A DNA stretch of 64,000 nucleotides from contig CM041776.1 in NCBI GenBank assembly GCA_023374045.1, forward strand, positions 117,571,000 to 117,634,999, in the 5' to 3' direction. Of the stretch, positions 36,599 to 46,623 are shown in pieces. The translations under genes and the position numbers were made by a program. Source of the DNA: Limonium bicolor (Eukaryota; Streptophyta; Magnoliopsida; Caryophyllales; Plumbaginaceae). A model generated the notes under the pieces. It did no database searches. It worked only from the letters and a program-made list of their open reading frames with translations, and was not told the DNA's origin. Position 1 is the first letter of the stretch, and each line of letters starts with the position of its first letter.

Positions 36599-38188
36599 TG
36601 ATAAGTGCAAAACATATAGACTTATTAGGGTTTAATCACCTTATAATTTGTAGCATTTTTAGTAATGTTTCGCACTTATCTAGGGTTTTTCCTATAATTA
36701 TGTTGTTATATTAACTGATGTATTATATGTGTTAAAATGTAGGAAAAACACCAATTACACACAAACATTATAAAGGATTAAAAGAGGGAGATGGAAGAGT
36801 CACGCGACAAGGGCGTGTGCACGCCTTAGAGGCGACCGCCCCGTAGCTGGCGGACAAGAGACAGAAGACCGCGAGGCGGTTGAGACAGAGAAGACCGCCA
36901 CTTAAGAGGCGGACAACTCTAATGCAACCGCGAGGCGGACAAGAGAAGGAAGCAGAGAAGACCGCTTGATAAACAGGCGGACAAGACAGAGGAAACCGCC
37001 CCATATTGGGCGGTTGAGATAGAGGAGACCGCTAGATAAGTGGCGGACACGTGTAAATGTGTAGGAAATCAACCGGTCCAACTCGCTCTCCAACTTGACT
37101 GCCTTATCGTTTAAGCAGTCGGCGCCTACCAGAAATCACGCCCGCGTTTCAACCTTGTCCCCTGCGTAATCAATAGCTGCAATCAATGGGGAGCTGCAAT
37201 CATCGAGCTCAATCAGTGAGCTAATGAGCTGCTGCTCTGTTCTTCTTCCTCTATAAATACGAGCTTCATTCCTCCTTATTGAGTGTCCTTCCGGAGGCTC
37301 CTTCCGTGGTTCCTCTGGAGTTCCAATTCACACACCATCTCATTTCTCTCCTTCCGCCTTCTCCATTTTATTTATTTTACATTCCACCAAATCCACCTCT
37401 AGCCTACGTATACAAAATAGCAGAGTGAGACGGAGTGATTACGGATGATTTCTATCATTCCTGTTTCTGTTATTCTATTTAATATGTTAGGCTAGTTTAC
37501 GTACGCTCTGGGAATGGTTATTATATGCTTGTATTAATTATGCTATATTTTTACTGGTTTAATTTATATACAGTTTGTTACGCTTAAAGGTTATCTCGCA
37601 CCTTTTTAATAAATGTCATGAGTTTATTAAATTGCTTTCCTAAGTCTATTTTGATCAGACCAGGTGATAAATAGACAGGTTAATTAAGCCGTAAAACTGG
37701 AGGAAACTTGTTATGATTTAATAAGTTAGTATTCAGTTGCAAATGTAATTCCTCAATACTCCTCTGCCGTTCGCAGGCTTTTGCTTGAACCTTGATTAGA
37801 ACCTTGCATTACAGGTGAACGAGTTCTTATGAGGCTATGACTTAGTCCTTAAGATAATTACAGGAACCTTGCCAAATTATTAAACAGTAGAGATAGCTTA
37901 ATTATGCAGATTATATAACCTGACCCAGAGTTCCATTTTATTTATCTGTCAACTAAGTTATTTTTATTCTTTCTTTTTATTATTTTACAAGTCAATTAAT
38001 CCACCCCCTCTTGTGACACGCTTAGGTACTATTATGTACATTAGTCCCACGGTTCGACATCCGGTTGCTTACATTTTCACTATACTACTGCGACCGGGAT
38101 TTGTTTGCAGCCCGACGTTTAATTTGAGTTTTAATTTCTTTTCTTTTAATTTTACACCAGTTTAACCACTCAGATTATAATGTCTGCA
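36599..38188 (+). repeat. 3' LTR of the 5.4-kb element
   Basis: 1590 bp, TGATAAGTGC..GTCTGCA, nearly identical to the 5' LTR. Confidence 0.9.
36834..37049. repeat. GACCGC..GCGGAC inverted-repeat cluster in 3' LTR
   Basis: Counterpart of 33024-33236, with a 3-bp difference (GAGGAAACCGCC against TAGAAACCGCC). Confidence 0.85.
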
Positions 38189-39303
38189 GTATTATCCCCA
38201 TTCATCTCATACCAATCATCATGTTGGCCTTCATATTGCAATGCGCGTGCTTAGGATCTAAGCTCGGCTGAGTCCCAATCATACTTCTCAACACAAACCT
38301 TGATTGAGTCCGGTGCAAGACCCAAAACGATGTCGTTTTGGCCCGAGACCTAACGGTAACTTCAACTGGTTCCAGGGCGATTCCAGTTCCGGTTCCTGGT
38401 TCCGAATCCGACGACGGTTCCAGGCGGTTCCGATTCCGGTTCCGGGCCCGGTTCGGGCCCGAATCTCAAAACATGTATTCGTATTCGGAACCGACTGAGG
38501 CTGTTCGGTTCCGGTTCCCACCGGTTCCCGGCCGGTTCCGGTTCCAATCGGTTCCGGGTAGAACCGGACCCGATGGCCACCATTAGTTTGGATGGAAGGG
38601 GCCTTAAAGGCCAAATTAAATTAACAAAGGATGGTGTTCGCTACGGCGTTTATTCAGGTTTATTATTCGATATGTTCGATATAGATTGTTGTTTGGTGAT
38701 ATTAAATGAATGTTTGGATTGGATGGATGGTTAAGTGTTTATGAATATTTGGATGGTTGATTATGCATATTATGCATGTATATTACAGTATTGATTACAA
38801 CTGTAAAATGGTAAAGCATGAGACCAATCTAATAATAAGATGGTTAAAATGACTAAGCGACCATTAGGGTCCAGGCCCGGCATACTCAGCATTTATCGCT
38901 GATACTACACCATTATGTAGGTTGTTGATTATTGTCGAAGCCGAAGTGCGGGAACAGGGTAATTAGAGTTTATTTTGATTACTGCACATGGAGTTTATTT
39001 ATATAATGATGTCAGACTGGTAAATGTATTATGGTACAGTTATGTATATTTGGGATTTGGGTAGACGCTCACTTGTCGACGTTTATGAGTATGGACTTAG
39101 TATGATGTATAGGAGTTATCTCGTTATCACAGCGGTTAGCAGTTTGTTTATGTTGGTTGTTGGATATAGTTGGCTTTGTTGCTCGCATGGGCGAGTAATG
39201 GCCGGTGACACCCGAGTGAGTATTGTTGTTATTATTTATCTTCCGCTGTAAGACGTTTTATTTATTGCTACGAGAGAGATTATTACGTGTTTAAGGATAG
39301 GGG

Positions 39304-40332
39304 TGTTACAACACCGGCAGGTGGGGCAAGGCCCCACAGCCGTTGGAGCCCACTACCCGAGCTAGAGGTAGTGGGACATGCCAATAGGCATGTTCTAGGC
39401 ACTCACGTGTCTAGCCGGGTGCTCTCCAGGCAGCCCGGGGTGACCCACGACTAGTTCACCTAGCCGCCGGTGTGGGCCCATGGGCTCAACACCGCCAAAG
39501 AGTCCAAGTGTCCCGACATCCCCATTCATGGGTAAAATATAGCCTTTGAGGTTGGGCACTTGGGTGCCCAGCCAGGACACAGCCGTGTAGGCAGCCTGGG
39601 GGCAGGCCAGGCAAAGACTAACCAGCCCCCTAAAGAGGTTAATGTACCTTTCAGGCCAGACCAGACCCAGACATGCCCCTTTGCAGCCAAATCCCGACAT
39701 AGTCTAGAAATACTTCAAAATTTCACTAAAATCAGATGCAAGCTCCAATTGCCACGAAACTTTGCCAACATCTCTTATTAGTCAAGGGTGACCTTTGGTC
39801 TTCTTGGGTCCTCAGCAAAGTTGTCAAAGTCTCACACGTTTTGAGCCAACTTCATATCGGCTGCATCACGGTGCCTGTGGCAGTGTGCAGGTGGTCACTG
39901 GGTGCCTGCGGCAGCGCCCAGCACCAGCTTCATGCAGCATCAGGCACTGGGCGCCCCAGACAAGGTCTGGGCGCCTAAGATAGTGCCTGCATGCCCCAAG
40001 GTGCACACGACGAGGCTCGTGGGCCCTCGACATTGCACCCTGTGCCTACGGACAGTGTCTAGATGAGCAATGGGTACCTGCGACACCACACCGTTGCACC
40101 CACAAGGCACACAGCAAGGCTCATGCGGCATCGGCTACGCACAACAAGGGTCGTGTGTCTTCGGCAACACGCCCTTAGGCCCGACTCTCAGGCCAACCCC
40201 AAAGGGTTGGGCCATGTTCATGGCCCTTGCACAAGGCATTCCAATTTAGATTTTCATCACCCACAACCAGACAAGGCCAACAGCAAGGCATGCCATAGTT
40301 GTCAAGCTGGTTGCCCAAAAATGTGCGTGACA
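39304..40332 (-). mobile_element. Probable GC-rich LTR, reverse orientation
   Basis: On the minus strand the segment starts TGTCACGCAC at 40332, just after a purine tract (TTTAATGGGGGGAGGGTT, 40333-40350), and could end CCGGTGTTGTAACA at 39304, where its TGTTACA overlaps the LARD-2 LTR end. It is distinctly GC-richer than its neighbours and full of imperfect repeats of GTGCCTG(C/T)GGCAG and GGCGCC types. No internal domain or partner LTR identified, so this is an inference from boundary motifs. Confidence 0.45.
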
Positions 40333-41175
40333 AACCCTCCCCCCATTAAAGTGTTTGCCGACCTCGGCAAAGTCCTCATGGGAGTAAGGTCATCTTTACT
40401 TGTTCCCTTTTTAGTTCAATCGGCATCAACTGCCACAAGTCGCACTAACTTGTGCGGACTGCACTGACCACGCCTGGTCTTGTGCAAGTACTGGGCAACC
40501 GGTGCCTTTGCACACCACCCCGTGTGCGGTCACGCTTATATTTATAGTAAGCGAGTTTTTCCTTGAATTCTTGGAATTTTCCACCGAATTTTTTTTCAAA
40601 AGTTCTCTCTTAAGGAGCACTTATGTGCGGTGCAATCATAAATCCATTTCTTGGTGAATTTTTATTGCTTAGGGGTTCTTTCTACCTTCTCATCTAGGGA
40701 TTGCTAAGGGGTGCTTCCTTGTGAAAAATGTTAAAAAGGAACTTGAGAGACACCATAGGTAACCAACAAATGAGATCTGAGTGTTCATTGAAGCAAGGAA
40801 AAATGCCAAATTATCTCTCCTCATCTCTTGTTGCAAAAGTGAATCAAATGTAAATCTCTATTTTTCCTTTTGTTTTTTCCTCAATGCCCATTCTTGAGAG
40901 AAGTTGGCCATGGTAAAAGTTCTCCAAGTTCCATAATCTGTAAGAACTCGGAAGCACTCTAGATCGTACCCTGAAACTCTATATTTTCATTTGCCCTAAG
41001 CACACCCATGCCACCATGAGAAGGTTGGTTGCACTACTCTTGAGGTTTTTCACAAATTTTGCTCACATAAATTCAGGAATTCATCTAAACACTTGCTTGC
41101 TTTAAATGTTCCTTCTTTTTGAGAGTCCTTAGCTAATTTTTCTTGAGGACAAGAAAATAGATAAGTGGGGGGGGT
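40333..41175. other. Remnants of retrotransposon internal sequence
   Basis: The left part (40333 to about 40560) would be the internal side of the reverse LTR. The right part ends TTGAGGACAAGAAAATAGA then GTGGGGGGGGT, the 3' end of a forward Athila-like element leading into the LTR at 41176. No coding motif found; the boundary between the two is not visible. Confidence 0.45.
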
Positions 41176-42542
41176 TGATAAGTGGTGAAATAGTGCTTTC
41201 TCAAGGTCTTTATTCACCGTCATTTTATTTGGTGCATGACTTATTTCACCATTTTATGGAGTGTTTTTGTGATTATTAGTGATCTTATTCTTTTGACATA
41301 TTCAAATAGGTAAATACTCATATAAGTACATTTTTGAGAGCTTAATCTGAGAATGCATCAATGCTCGAGCACCTCGGGAAGGATGCCAAGCCAATAGGAA
41401 GCATCGGGAGAATTCCGGCACAAAAGAAGGACATCCTAGGGCCGACCGACCTTGTCAAGGTCGGTCCGACTCTTCCCAAGCCGTCCCAAACACACTGGAA
41501 TCGACCGACCTTGGGACCGACCTTGTCCAAGGTCGGTCGAGCTTAAAATACTGTCACGTGCTTCCTTCTAAGAGAGTCCGACCGACCCCGAGACCGACCT
41601 TGCAAGGTCGGTCAAACGGAATTTTTGCCCAAAATCTTCTTTTGAAGGCTACATTTTGGGGCTTCCTTCCCCATTTTATCCAACATACACGACTTCAACC
41701 TAAAAGAGGAGAGAGAGTGGCAAAAATAAGGGAGAAAAGAAGATAAGAAAGGAGGAAGAAGAAAGTGAAGATTTCTACCTCCATTGAAGCTTGGAAGCTC
41801 CTCTAATGGCTATTTCTCCCTTCTCCTTCCTCTTTCCTTTAGCTATGGTTGAGTAGTTCCATTTGTATCCTAGGATGAGGGTTTGAACCCATTTTGCTCA
41901 TTGAATGCTAGAAACCTAACTCATTTATTACTCTTGTTTTATTCCCTTCAATATCAATTAATGCTCTAAATTGATCTCTTATTGCATTTATGGTGGTTTC
42001 ATTCAATATTTGAGCTTGATTTTGGAACTAGACCAACAAGGGGGTAAACCCTAACTTTTGCTTTCTTGATTTTGGGAGTGAATGCTTAGGGCTATTGATT
42101 AAGGGTGCTTGCTTAATGCCATTTAATGACTTGAACCTCCTTTAATTAAGGGGTTTGATTATTTAGGTGAGAATTGGATTTCCCATGATTTGGGGATTCA
42201 TGAGTTAAGCTCTAATACGCATTGAGATGATGAGTTATGGTTTTGAAGTTCTTTGAGTGAATTGGGTGATTCCCACTATCCTAGGGTACTCTCCCCATCC
42301 ATTCCATACACAAACATTTTACTGTTTTATTGCATTTCAATTGATAAACAACCAAGCTTGCCTCCGGCTAAACCCCCTTTTACTGTTTATTCATACTTAA
42401 CTAATATACCGAAGCTTGGGATTTAGAAACCAATTTCCTTGAGGATACGATACTTGTTTTATTGCAACGAATTGGGTGCACTTGCCCATTTTAGCTAGGT
42501 TTAATTACTATGTTTGTAATTTTCCCAACACAAATATTATCA
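41176..42542 (+). mobile_element. 3' LTR of a forward Athila-like element
   Basis: TGATAAGTGGTG directly after a run of eight G. The likely end is AATATTATCA at 42542, giving about 1.37 kb. The beginning resembles that of the 32789 LTR only in its first ten bases. It contains a GACCGACC inverted-repeat cluster at 41442-41613. No 5' partner is visible: a truncated copy. Confidence 0.65.
41442..41613. repeat. GACCGACC/GGTCGGTC inverted-repeat cluster in the Athila-like LTR
   Basis: At least three palindromic units such as GACCGACCTTGTCAAGGTCG and GACCGACCTTGCAAGGTCGG. It lies 265-440 bases into the LTR, like the cluster of the 32789 LTR. The core is nearly the same as in the chromovirus LTR at 59875-60337. 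Confidence 0.85.
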
Positions 42543-42762
42543 ATCTAACTGAATACTCGAATGAAAACTCTTCAACAAAAAAACGAAAAGAAAGTGAATA
42601 ATTTTTGGATAAATTGACTCCCGTCTGTAGTATGGAAGATAATTACTATGAGGAAATATTGATTGTCTGATATCATCCATTAAAAGATAACATAATTTTG
42701 GTTATAAAATTTGTCTTTACTTTGTAATGAAAACGTTTAATATCGAAAAAATAGGTAACAAT
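42543..42762. other. Spacer before hAT-1
   Basis: 220 AT-rich bases without motifs; ends with the hAT target duplication GTAACAAT (42755-42762). Confidence 0.5.
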
Positions 42763-43795
42763 TAATGGTGGCCACGGGTCCGGTTCCACTGGTTCTGGTT
42801 CCGGAAAATGTGTATTCGTATTCGGAACCGGTCTGGGCGGTTCAGGTTCAGGTTCTAAAATCTGGATTCGCTTCGGATTCGGTCAAAAAACCGGTTCCTG
42901 TCGGTTCCGGAAAGATTCGATCGGCTCCAGTTGCTTCATTTTAGCTCCGATTTGAGATCTGTTTGAGCGCACACGTTTCTCTTTTCATCCACTTTACTCC
43001 TAGATAGGTTATTCTTCAAGTTTATAATCTTAAATGTGTAAGAAACAAAGACTTAGGAATTTTTATTGAATTTACAAAAAATAAGGAACAAAGAGAATTT
43101 TATTATATGATTCACTGCCTCATTAAAACCTAATTAGGTAAAAACCCATTGGGAAAACCCTAATAAGAAAAAAGAGTACAACTACTAAGAGGTTACATGA
43201 TTTCAATTTGCAAGTCTTAAAAAAAAGATTACATGGAAAGAAAGTAATACTAAATTACTAATACATTCTAAAATATTACAAGATAGAAGTCCTAAGTGGT
43301 GTTATCCTCATTCATCTCATACCAATCATCATGTTGGCTTTCATATTGCAATGCACGTGCTTGGGATCTAAGCTTGGCTAAGTCCTAATCATACTTCTCA
43401 ACACAAACATTGATTGAGTCTGGTGCAAGGCTTGATCTCTTTTCATCCAATACTCGTTTGCCCGCACTAAACGCCGACTCTGAAGCCAGGGTTGATGCTA
43501 GAATTGCTAGCACATCTCGGGCTATCTTTGAAAGGATTGGAAACTTGGCTTCATGTGCTTGCCACCACTTAAGAACATTTATATCACCGGGGCGGTTCCG
43601 GTTCCACCGGTTCCGGTTCGCGGTTCCGAATACGACAACGGTTCCAGGCAGTTCCGGTTCCGGGCCTGGTTTGGGCCCGAATCTCAAAACATGTATTCGT
43701 ATTCGGAACCGGTTGAGGCGGTTCGGTTCCGGTCCCGGCCGGTTCCAGGTAGAACCGCCAGTTCCGGGTAGAACCGGACCCGATGGCCACCATTA
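42763..43795. mobile_element. hAT-1: 1.03-kb non-autonomous hAT element
   Basis: Terminal repeats TAATGGTGGCCACGGGTCCG and CCCGATGGCCACCATTA, flanked by perfect 8-bp duplications GTAACAAT (42755-42762 and 43796-43803). The subterminal regions contain many GGTTCC/GGAACC repeats. It keeps a C-terminal transposase fragment and shows the empty form of the site where the 5.4-kb LTR element entered hAT-2. Confidence 0.93.
43385..43585 (-). pseudogene. hAT transposase C-terminal (dimerisation) fragment
   Basis: About 65 residues: LKWWQAHEAKFPILS, IARDVLAILASTLASESAFS, AGKRVLDEKRSSLAPDSINV, CVEKYD. This is the conserved C-terminal dimerisation region of hAT transposases (W-x-FP.L..A.D.L.I..S...ES.FS.......RS.L). 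The DNA-binding finger and catalytic core are absent, so it is a relic of the autonomous parent. Upstream frames are only GGTTCC repeats in translation. Confidence 0.92.
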
Positions 43796-44002
43796 GTAAC
43801 AATCAAAATTCTTATATGTATTATTTTCTAATGGACATCAACTCCCTGATCCAAATCTGTGACCGGCGTGAAAATAGGTAACAATCTTGAAACGCATATC
43901 CAATCTGCTAGAGTAAATTAGATCAAGGAGTTGACTAACTCTGCTGATCCAATCTGAAAACGATTATTGTAAAAAAATAGGTAACAATCAAAATTCTTTT
44001 TG

Positions 44003-45437
44003 GAAAATTTTCCCTGATATGCCATGATTTGAGTTTGAAATTCACAAAATGCCACTGTCCAGTAACGGACGTTAAATTCGCCGTTAACCCTCTCTGGAAA
44101 ATAAATGCCCCTGGTGAAAATTTTGGTTTTTTTTAAAAAAAATTAATGGAGCTGGTTTAACTGTGCAATGACTATTTTTTTTAAAACAACTTTAAAAATA
44201 CACAAAATACCATTGTTTGGTTTTATAGTTTACAATATGCCACTATATAAATTTTATACTACCTCCGTCCCGTCATAAGTGTCCTGTTTGCTTTTTGGCA
44301 CGTTTTTCCACTTCAATATTAAATATATAAGGTAAAATAATTTTATAAAACTGAATTTTGTATTATATAGTTTATCATGTAAGGAATCATATGCAAAACT
44401 TAAATTTTCAAAATTAATTTTTCTTATATGTTAAAAATTGAAGTCAAACAACATGTCCAAATAGTAAATAGGACGGTCAAGGTGGGACGGAGGGAGTAGT
44501 TTACAATATACCACTGTTTGAGTTTAGATGTTCACAAAATGCCACTGTTTTTCCAGTAACGGCTAGTTTGAGTCCAATAACTCTGTTTTTGCCTTTTAGA
44601 AAGACCTTCTTATCACAAAAATAGAGCATTAAAGCCATACTAAAGTCATGACCAGTTTACAACTACACTCAATGAAAAGTTTCAAACAATTCATTGCAAA
44701 TGTGGAGTCCCATCAAACCTTACCCTCTCCCCCAAAGGCACTTCAGTTGGAAGGGTGTACTACAACTACTGGGGTTGTGATTTCTTCAAGTGGTGGGCCT
44801 TACCCTGAGATGTCTTACCCTCAGATGAGCAGAGTATCTATCCTGCATCACCGGTGCCCACTACTTGAAGAAATCACAATCCCAGCAGTTGTAGTACGCC
44901 CTTCCCACCGAAGTGTCTGTACGGGAGAAGGTAAGGTTTGATGAGGCTCCACATTTGTAATGAATTATTTAAAAAATTTCACTGATTGTAGTTGTAAACA
45001 TGGTCATGACTTTAGTATGGTGTTTGTACTTTGTTTATATGATAAAGTCTTTATCAACGCAAAAAAAAAAGAGTTATTGGACTCAAACTAACCGTTTGAA
45101 CTCAAAACTAGCCGTTACAGGAAAAATATGGGCATTTTGTGAACATCAAAACTCAAATTGTGGTATATTGTAAACTACAAAACTTAATTGTTGACATATT
45201 GTAAACTATAAAACCAAACAACTGTATTTTGTGTAATTTTAAAGTTGTTTAAAAAATAGCCGTTGAACAGTCAAACTAGCGACATTAATTGTTTTAAAAA
45301 AATTCAAACTTTTCGCCAGGGGCATTTTGGTCATTTTCTAGAGAGGGTTAACGGTGAATTTAACGTCCATTACTGGACAGTAGCATTTTATGAATTACAA
45401 ACTCAAATCATGGCATATTAGGGACAACTTTTCAGAA
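44003..45437. mobile_element. Large foldback element (arms about 0.6 kb)
   Basis: The left arm matches the reverse complement of the right arm over nearly its entire length: TATGCCATGATTTGAGTTTG at both ends, then CACAAAATGCCACTG, GGACGTTAAATTC, GCCGTTAACCCTCTCT and, near the centre, CTTCAAGTGGTGGGC against GCCCACTACTTGAAG. The left arm is interrupted by a Stowaway MITE. No convincing target duplication seen. The open frame at the centre is an arm artefact. Confidence 0.85.
44259..44496. mobile_element. Stowaway-type MITE (Tc1/mariner)
   Basis: 238 bp, ends CTACCTCCGTCCCGTC and GGTGGGACGGAGGGAG, with TA duplications at 44257-44258 and 44497-44498. The CTCCCTCCGTCCC ends are the family hallmark. 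Inserted in the left arm of the foldback; the right arm lacks it, which shows the empty site. Confidence 0.92.
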
Positions 45438-45629
45438 AAAGGTATATCGTGATAGCAGCTCATGGATTGGCTTCATGTTAGAACTATAACTCATACCCAA
45501 CCCAATAAAATAAAAACTAACCCAAACTAAATCTAAAAATTATACCAATAATAACAAATCTCAACCCAAAGCTATAATTTACGGGTCAATTTTCGGTGGG
45601 GTCTACTACAATAATTTTAATAAACAATA
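45438..45629. other. Spacer, possibly old laccase intron
   Basis: AT-rich, no motif; ends with TAAACAATA (45621-45629), the target duplication of the Mutator-like element. If that element entered an intron of the laccase remnant at 51838, this is the distal part of that intron. Confidence 0.35.
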
Positions 45630-46623
45630 GACAAAATTACTGACAGCCCCCTTGAGGTTTCGGGTAATTATAATTTACCCCCTTAAGGTTAACATAATTA
45701 CTTTCAACCACCTTGAAGTTATCGATTCCTTGACTTTCAACCCCCGGAATGCAACTCCGTTATGGAGCCGTCTGCCCTTTACTGATCTGTAATTTTTTTT
45801 AAAAAAAAAACCAACGTGGAAAAGCCACTGCATAGTCATAAAAAAAACTCACCACAGCCAGCCCCAAATTCCAAAATCGTGAATGAACCCTAAAATTCTC
45901 ACGCTTCACCCTCGTTCTCACACTTCCCCACTCTGTGAATAGCGATTTCACATTCTCCTCACCTTCACCCTCGTTCTCACATTCTCCTCATTTTTTCTCT
46001 CAGTACTACCGCACATGTTACGTTTGCTTCACCCACACCCCAATTTGGCCGATACCGTAAAAATCAATTTCTCATACCAGTTGCCATAATCGTCGACGCT
46101 TCATCTGGTGGAAATCCAATAAGACGGTGACACAAGAAGTGAATGCGATGGAGGTAGGTTCTCATACTGGTAGCCATAATCGTCAGGTTCTTAATCAAAT
46201 ATGTAATCTCTGCAATGTTGTTCAAAATTTGAAATCGCACTACGATTGTAATGTGCTATACAAGTCAGTTCTTGCTACTCAATGTAGTGTGAAATAAGTC
46301 ATGCGTGGTTGAATTACTCTGGTGTAATATGGGTGTGATCGGTTTGAAGGAAAAGAGAGACCGAGAAGTGGGTTCTGTACAGGGTAGTAGTGGGAGATCG
46401 ACGCATATTCTGTGGGTTCTGTACGTGCATTCTATTCATTCACTGAGTGAGTATATTAAGCCAGCACTTAAGATGACAATTATAAATCTGGCAAAGTTAT
46501 TCTCTTTAGTTTACTTAAAAGTTGAATATTTAGTGTGAAGAAAATTTACTGACAAGTGGTTGAATGTGTTTCTCTGATGAGGTTGTCTTTTTTTTCACTG
46601 ATGGTCTTTCTTTATCGCTGCAG

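Larger units (their letters stand above)
32789..38188 (+). mobile_element. Complete 5.4-kb non-autonomous LTR element with a gag-knuckle ORF
   Basis: LTRs at 32789-34382 and 36599-38188 differ by roughly ten substitutions and a few small gaps over 1.59 kb. They are flanked by the 5-bp duplication GTATT (32784-32788 and 38189-38193). The uninterrupted target site is seen in hAT-1 (CCTAAGTGGTGTTATCC). The tRNA-Asp primer site is at 34386. The 2.2-kb interior has one small ORF with a zinc knuckle and no pol, so it depends on a partner, probably Athila-like judging from the knuckle and primer site. High LTR identity indicates the youngest insertion of the nest. Confidence 0.93.
32192..38585. mobile_element. 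hAT-2: non-autonomous hAT carrying a nested LTR element
   Basis: Ends are TAATGGTGGCCATGGGTCCG on the left and CCCGATGGCCACCATTA on the right, with perfect 8-bp duplications GTTTGGAT at 32184-32191 and 38586-38593. Without the inserted 5.4-kb LTR element it is about 1 kb. Both subterminal regions are packed with GGTTCC/GGAACC repeats, likely transposase-binding sites. Sibling of hAT-1 (42763-43795) but lacks most of the transposase relic. No intact gene. Confidence 0.92.
25339..39310 (+). mobile_element. LARD-2 3' LTR with nested insertions
   Basis: The LTR start TGAAATATCCC lies at 25339. The only matching end, AGGGGTGTTACA, lies at 39310, and the 300 bases before it parallel the end of the LARD-1 LTR (a 'GCC..GTGACACCC..' block and 'TTCCGCTG' in the same order). 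Taking out the LINE-like segment, the foldback at 30389 and the hAT at 32192-38585 leaves roughly 4.3-4.8 kb, matching the 4.1-4.4 kb of the other LTRs here. Segments 28902-30388, 30735-32058 and 38594-39310 are assigned to this LTR; they are AT-rich and have no genes. Confidence 0.6.

Noticed and set aside
44648..44941. 97-codon open frame in the centre of the foldback
   Set aside because: Its two halves are inverted copies of each other at the DNA level; it is an artefact of the palindrome.
44003..45437. Target-site duplication for the large foldback
   Set aside because: Candidate flanks (ATCAAAATT against TATATCGTG) do not match; the true ends may be a few bases different or the duplication has decayed.
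46305..46538. 77-codon frame upstream of the MULE transposase exon
   Set aside because: No similarity to MuDR proteins; it lies before a good splice acceptor and is probably leader or intron sequence.
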